Below, piece by piece: positions 6,127 to 8,943 of a stretch of DNA of 8,943 bases (positions are counted from its first letter, which is position 1; the number at the start of each line of letters is the position of its first letter). The notes under the pieces are model-generated. The model saw only the letters and a list, made by a program, of their open reading frames with translations. It had not been told where the DNA came from and ran no database searches. The translations under genes were made by a program, and so were the position numbers. Origin of the DNA: Microcaldota archaeon (GTDB lineage: Archaea; Micrarchaeota; Micrarchaeia; Micrarchaeales; CABMGC01); contig DAIDLJ010000024.1 in the NCBI GenBank assembly GCA_027449585.1, forward strand, positions 1 through 8,943. The letters are read 5' to 3'.

Positions 6127-7188
6127 ATGGACTCTGTAAAGCTGGCAGGACTTGGCTTGACCGCGCTTAGGAGCAATTTTGCGCGTCTTGACCGGCCCTA
6201 CAAGCTCACCTTTTCGATAACCTACTCGTGCCAGTCGCGCTGCCTGACCTGTAATATATGGCAGATAAAGCCGACAGGAGAGCTCGACCTGCGAGAGATA
6301 ACTGCATTCGCCCAGAAGAACAACTATTTCAAGTGGGTAGAGATAACAGGAGGCGAACCATTCCTGAGAAGCGACATTGTTGACATAGTAAAGGCCTTCA
6401 AGGATAACTCTAAGGATCTCTATATAGTGACAATGCCGACAAATTCCCTATGCAACCCCGACATGGTTGCGGGAAGGATAGAATCCATACTACAGCTAGG
6501 CATACCAAAGGTCTCAATAACTCTGAGCCTGGACGGCTATCGCGAGCTGCATGATAAGATAAGAGGCATACCTGGGAATTTTGACAGGGTTATGGGAATG
6601 GCAAAGCGACTTAAGGAGATGCAGTCAAGATACCGTAATCTCTTCTTCGTCTTCGGGTACACGATGAGCAAGTACAACGAAGGGAAGCTTATGGAGACCA
6701 TAGCCCAGGTTCAAAAGGAGCTCCCATGGGTCACTGCCAACAACTTTCACGTGAATGTAGGACAGACATCAGACACTTATTACAAGAATTCGGACATGCA
6801 GCTCAAGCCAGATGTTGCAGGATTCGTAGGCGAGCTGGACCAATTCCTAAAAGCAAGAAGACCTGAAATAGGAGCCATACCAATAGTTGAAAATGCATTC
6901 CTAAAGAGGCTTGGGTACTACATAAAGACCGGCAACTCGCCGATGCGCGGACGGAGCCTTGACGCCTCGCTGTTCATGGACAGCTACGGAAACGTTTTTC
7001 CATCGATAATGTGGAATAGGAAGATAGGAAGCATAAGAGAGACGGATTATGACCTATCCAAGATATGGCACAATAGCGAAGCCGAGGAGGTAAGGAAACT
7101 TATAGCACAGGGCAAGGAGCCGGGAGCATGGACCGCATGCGAAGCTTATCAGACGCTTGTCGGAAATATCTGGAGCCTGATTGTTTAA
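6127..7188 (+). CDS. Radical SAM protein with degenerate SPASM/twitch-like C-terminus
   Basis: A radical S-adenosylmethionine enzyme of unknown substrate. The 353-aa protein has the cluster motif C35-x3-C39-x2-C42 in ITYSCQSRCLTCNIWQ, followed by ITGGEPFLR (73-81), the usual SAM-contacting segment, and ITLSLDG (131-137), typical of the barrel. The C-terminal part MDSYGNVFPSIMWNRKIGSI and WTACEAYQTLVGN resembles the SPASM/twitch tail of MoaA- and PqqE-like enzymes. That tail normally carries several Cys for an auxiliary Fe-S cluster; here Ser293 stands at the usual first Cys position and the C-x2-CW-x2-C pattern has become P-x2-AW-x2-C, leaving only Cys338. An auxiliary cluster is therefore unlikely or altered. 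The first gene of a plus-strand operon with a carbamoyltransferase and a glycosyltransferase, it may modify a sugar, lipid or peptide used at the cell surface, which is inference. The ATG at 6127 follows a TATA-like region closely. Confidence 0.9.
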   Translation: MDSVKLAGLGLTALRSNFARLDRPYKLTFSITYSCQSRCLTCNIWQIKPTGELDLREITAFAQKNNYFKWVEITGGEPFLRSDIVDIVKAFKDNSKDLYIVTMPTNSLCNPDMVAGRIESILQLGIPKVSITLSLDGYRELHDKIRGIPGNFDRVMGMAKRLKEMQSRYRNLFFVFGYTMSKYNEGKLMETIAQVQKELPWVTANNFHVNVGQTSDTYYKNSDMQLKPDVAGFVGELDQFLKARRPEIGAIPIVENAFLKRLGYYIKTGNSPMRGRSLDASLFMDSYGNVFPSIMWNRKIGSIRETDYDLSKIWHNSEAEEVRKLIAQGKEPGAWTACEAYQTLVGNIWSLIV

Positions 7189-7196
7189 GTGGTCAT

Positions 7197-8909
7197 ATGT
7201 ATATTCTTGGTGTTTGGGACGGTCACGATTCCGGAGCCGCTCTTGTGAAGGACAATAAGATAATATTCGCATCCAATGAGGAGAGGTACACTAAGAGGAA
7301 GCTGGAGATAGACTTCCCCCGCAACTCCATATCTGCAGCCCTCTCATTCGAGGGCATACGGCCTTCTGACGTGGACATGGTCGCATTCCCTACTACTGAC
7401 CTCTCCAAAACCATATCGCGGGTATTTCCTATGCAGAAGGAGGCATACTATCGGTTCAGGAGGAGGAAGATGCTCAGGCCAAGGCTTGAGAGTCTGATGC
7501 ATTATACAAAATACGCTATGACCACTGTGGGCCCGCTCCCTTTCTGCGATGAGATTAGTAGATACGAAGTCTCTAAAGAACTTGAGAAGGTCGGCTTTAG
7601 TGATGTCAAATTGGTGACTATAGATCATCATCGCGCGCATGCAGCCACTGCTGCATTCACCTCGGGAATGAAAGACCAGCTTGTGATAACACTTGACGGG
7701 ATAGGAGACGGCCTGTCCGGGTCCGTAAGCACTCTTGAAGGAGGGGAAATGACAAGGAAGGTAGAGATTCCTGGAGGGGACTCGATAGGGATATTCTACG
7801 AACAGGTAACGAACATCATAGGAATGCGAGAGCTTGAGGATGAGGGAAAGATAATGGCAATGGCTGATTACTCGTTCCCGTTCCCGTTCTCAAAGAACAA
7901 GCTAAAGGACTTCTTTAGCGTTGTCGGAGTCGGGATAAAGGCCAAGTACGGCCCGATAAGCCAGTATGACATCCTAAGCAGGATGGCATGGGGCATGCCC
8001 AGGGAGCAGTTCGCATACATGGCCCAGCAGCTGCTCGAGAATATCATCACGGAGTTCGTATCAAATGCAATAGATGAGTATGGCATTGGAGACGTCTCAT
8101 TTGCAGGAGGAATAATGTCTAACATAAAGGCAAACATGAAAATACGTGCGCTTGAAAAGCTTAATGGATGGTATATCTTTCCACATATGGGCGACGGAGG
8201 CATAGCTCTTGGAGCTGCGCTCCATGCCAACTATCTGGAAAATGGAACATCGCATTACCAGTTCCCGGACTCGTACCTTGGAGAAGAATACGATAATGAG
8301 CGCGTATTGAAGATACTAAAAAAAGAAAAGGACGTTTCGTTCGAGAGGGAGGATAATGTGGCTGGCCATGCAGCCGAGATAATAGAGTCAAACGACTATC
8401 TGCTCTGGTTCCAGGGAAGGATGGAGTACGGACCACGCGCACTGGGAGACAGAAGCATAGTGGGCAATTCAAGCTCTGAGAGCGTCAAGGACAAGCTCAA
8501 CACTTATGTAAAGCAACGCGAATGGTACCAGCCTTTCGCGCCGTCGATGCTTGAAGAGGAGGCAGTCAGGCTACTTGAGGACGTAAAGGGAAGCGATAGG
8601 TTCATGACAATGGGATACAGAGTAAAGGAGTCGGCAAGGGAGGTGATGAAGTCCGTAGTGCACGTTGACATGACGGCAAGGCCGCAGATGGTTGGCAGCG
8701 AGAACAAGGTGTATAGGGAGCTTCTTAAGAGCGTGAAGAAGAGGAGCGGATACGGCGTGGTGCTCAACACGAGCTTCAACATACACGGAATGCCGATAGT
8801 TGCATCTCCGGAGGACGCGCTTGACACGCTAAAGAAGACCAACTCAAGGTACATGTTCATAGGGAACTATTTCATTGAGAACAAGAAGGCGAAGAAGGGG
8901 AGACGATGA
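7197..8909 (+). CDS. O-carbamoyltransferase, NodU/TobZ family
   Basis: Probably transfers a carbamoyl group from carbamoyl phosphate, via carbamoyl-adenylate, to a hydroxyl of a sugar or related acceptor; cytosolic. The 570-aa length is normal for the family. The N-terminal kinase-like domain shows ILGVWDGHDSGAALV (3-17), IDHHRAHAATAAF (142-154), LDGIGDG (166-172), FAGGIMSNIKAN (302-313) and MGDGGIALGAAL (331-342). The C-terminal YrdC-related domain shows WFQGRMEYGPRALGDRSIV (404-422), WYQPFAPS (443-450) and NTSFNIHGMPIVASPEDAL (524-542). The DHHRAH residues 143-148 belong to the metal and carbamoyl site. The ATG at 7197, 8 nt after the radical SAM stop, is preferred over an upstream in-frame ATG at 7128, because MYILGVWDGHDSGA is the canonical beginning and the extension would overlap the upstream gene by about 60 bp. 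Cotranscribed with both neighbours. The acceptor cannot be told from sequence. Confidence 0.94.
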   Translation: MYILGVWDGHDSGAALVKDNKIIFASNEERYTKRKLEIDFPRNSISAALSFEGIRPSDVDMVAFPTTDLSKTISRVFPMQKEAYYRFRRRKMLRPRLESLMHYTKYAMTTVGPLPFCDEISRYEVSKELEKVGFSDVKLVTIDHHRAHAATAAFTSGMKDQLVITLDGIGDGLSGSVSTLEGGEMTRKVEIPGGDSIGIFYEQVTNIIGMRELEDEGKIMAMADYSFPFPFSKNKLKDFFSVVGVGIKAKYGPISQYDILSRMAWGMPREQFAYMAQQLLENIITEFVSNAIDEYGIGDVSFAGGIMSNIKANMKIRALEKLNGWYIFPHMGDGGIALGAALHANYLENGTSHYQFPDSYLGEEYDNERVLKILKKEKDVSFEREDNVAGHAAEIIESNDYLLWFQGRMEYGPRALGDRSIVGNSSSESVKDKLNTYVKQREWYQPFAPSMLEEEAVRLLEDVKGSDRFMTMGYRVKESAREVMKSVVHVDMTARPQMVGSENKVYRELLKSVKKRSGYGVVLNTSFNIHGMPIVASPEDALDTLKKTNSRYMFIGNYFIENKKAKKGRR

Positions 8910-8943
8910 AGATAGCATTCGTATATGATGTCCCTTACCCGTG
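8906..8943 (+). CDS. Probable family 4 (GT-B) glycosyltransferase, first 12 codons only
   Basis: The ATG at 8906 overlaps the carbamoyltransferase TGA as ATGA, indicating translational coupling. A GGGGAG tract (8897-8902) lies three bases before the start. The visible peptide is MKIAFVYDVPYP followed by TG, most likely Trp. This closely matches the beginning of GT4-type glycosyltransferases, which often open MKIAyVYDxxYPWxxGG, the first strand and glycine-rich loop of the GT-B fold. The gene continues beyond the right edge. With so few residues the family call is tentative, but it fits a glycan locus. Confidence 0.6.
   Translation, partial: MKIAFVYDVPYP

Noticed and set aside
7128..7196. Earlier in-frame ATG for the carbamoyltransferase
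   Set aside because: It lies inside the radical SAM gene and adds 23 residues unlike the family; the canonical N-terminus begins at 7197.
7873..7890. Short GTTCCC hexamer repeat in the carbamoyltransferase gene
   Set aside because: Only about two and a half copies, in frame (Phe-Pro-Phe-Pro-Phe), too short to suggest phase variation.

Overview
The window looks archaeal, and most like an acidophilic Micrarchaeota (ARMAN-type DPANN) genome. Reasons: genes have TATA-like boxes about 30-35 nt before their start codons, implying very short leaders; AGG/AGA and ATA codons are common; and the large surface protein has a class III (pilin-type) N-terminus of the K-x-Q-S-A-L-E-[FY]-L kind that is widespread in Micrarchaeota. 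The taxonomic call is inference, because no rRNA or other phylogenetic marker is present.

Left block (1-3638), central carbon metabolism: a two-gene minus-strand operon, citrate synthase (2587-1430) followed 8 nt later by aconitase (from 1421, running off the left edge), is transcribed divergently from malate dehydrogenase (2709-3638). Together they cover malate to oxaloacetate to citrate to isocitrate. The malate dehydrogenase has Asn-Arg where NAD-specific enzymes normally have Asp, so it may use NADP(H).

Middle (3639-6029): a 285-bp convergent intergenic region with no credible gene but an oligo-T tract suitable for terminating the minus-strand gene. Then comes a 701-aa minus-strand secreted or pilin-like mosaic protein. 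Its order is class III signal and membrane helix, Cys-containing pilin-like region, Big_1-like Ig domain, two tandem InlB-B-like repeats, and a large ALK-like glycine-rich domain of about 44% Gly. From residue 198 to the C-terminus (504 residues) I see no Lys, Arg or His. This is the most unusual object in the window.

Right block (6127-8943), a probable surface-glycan modification operon on the plus strand, divergent from the surface protein across a 97-bp AT-rich promoter region. It holds a radical SAM protein with a degenerate C-terminal auxiliary-cluster region, a NodU/TobZ-type O-carbamoyltransferase 8 nt downstream, and the start of a family-4-like glycosyltransferase overlapping it by ATGA. 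Working together, these could build and decorate a glycan; the adjacent, sequon-bearing surface protein is one conceivable recipient, which is inference only. No tRNA, rRNA, CRISPR array, insertion sequence or attachment site was seen.
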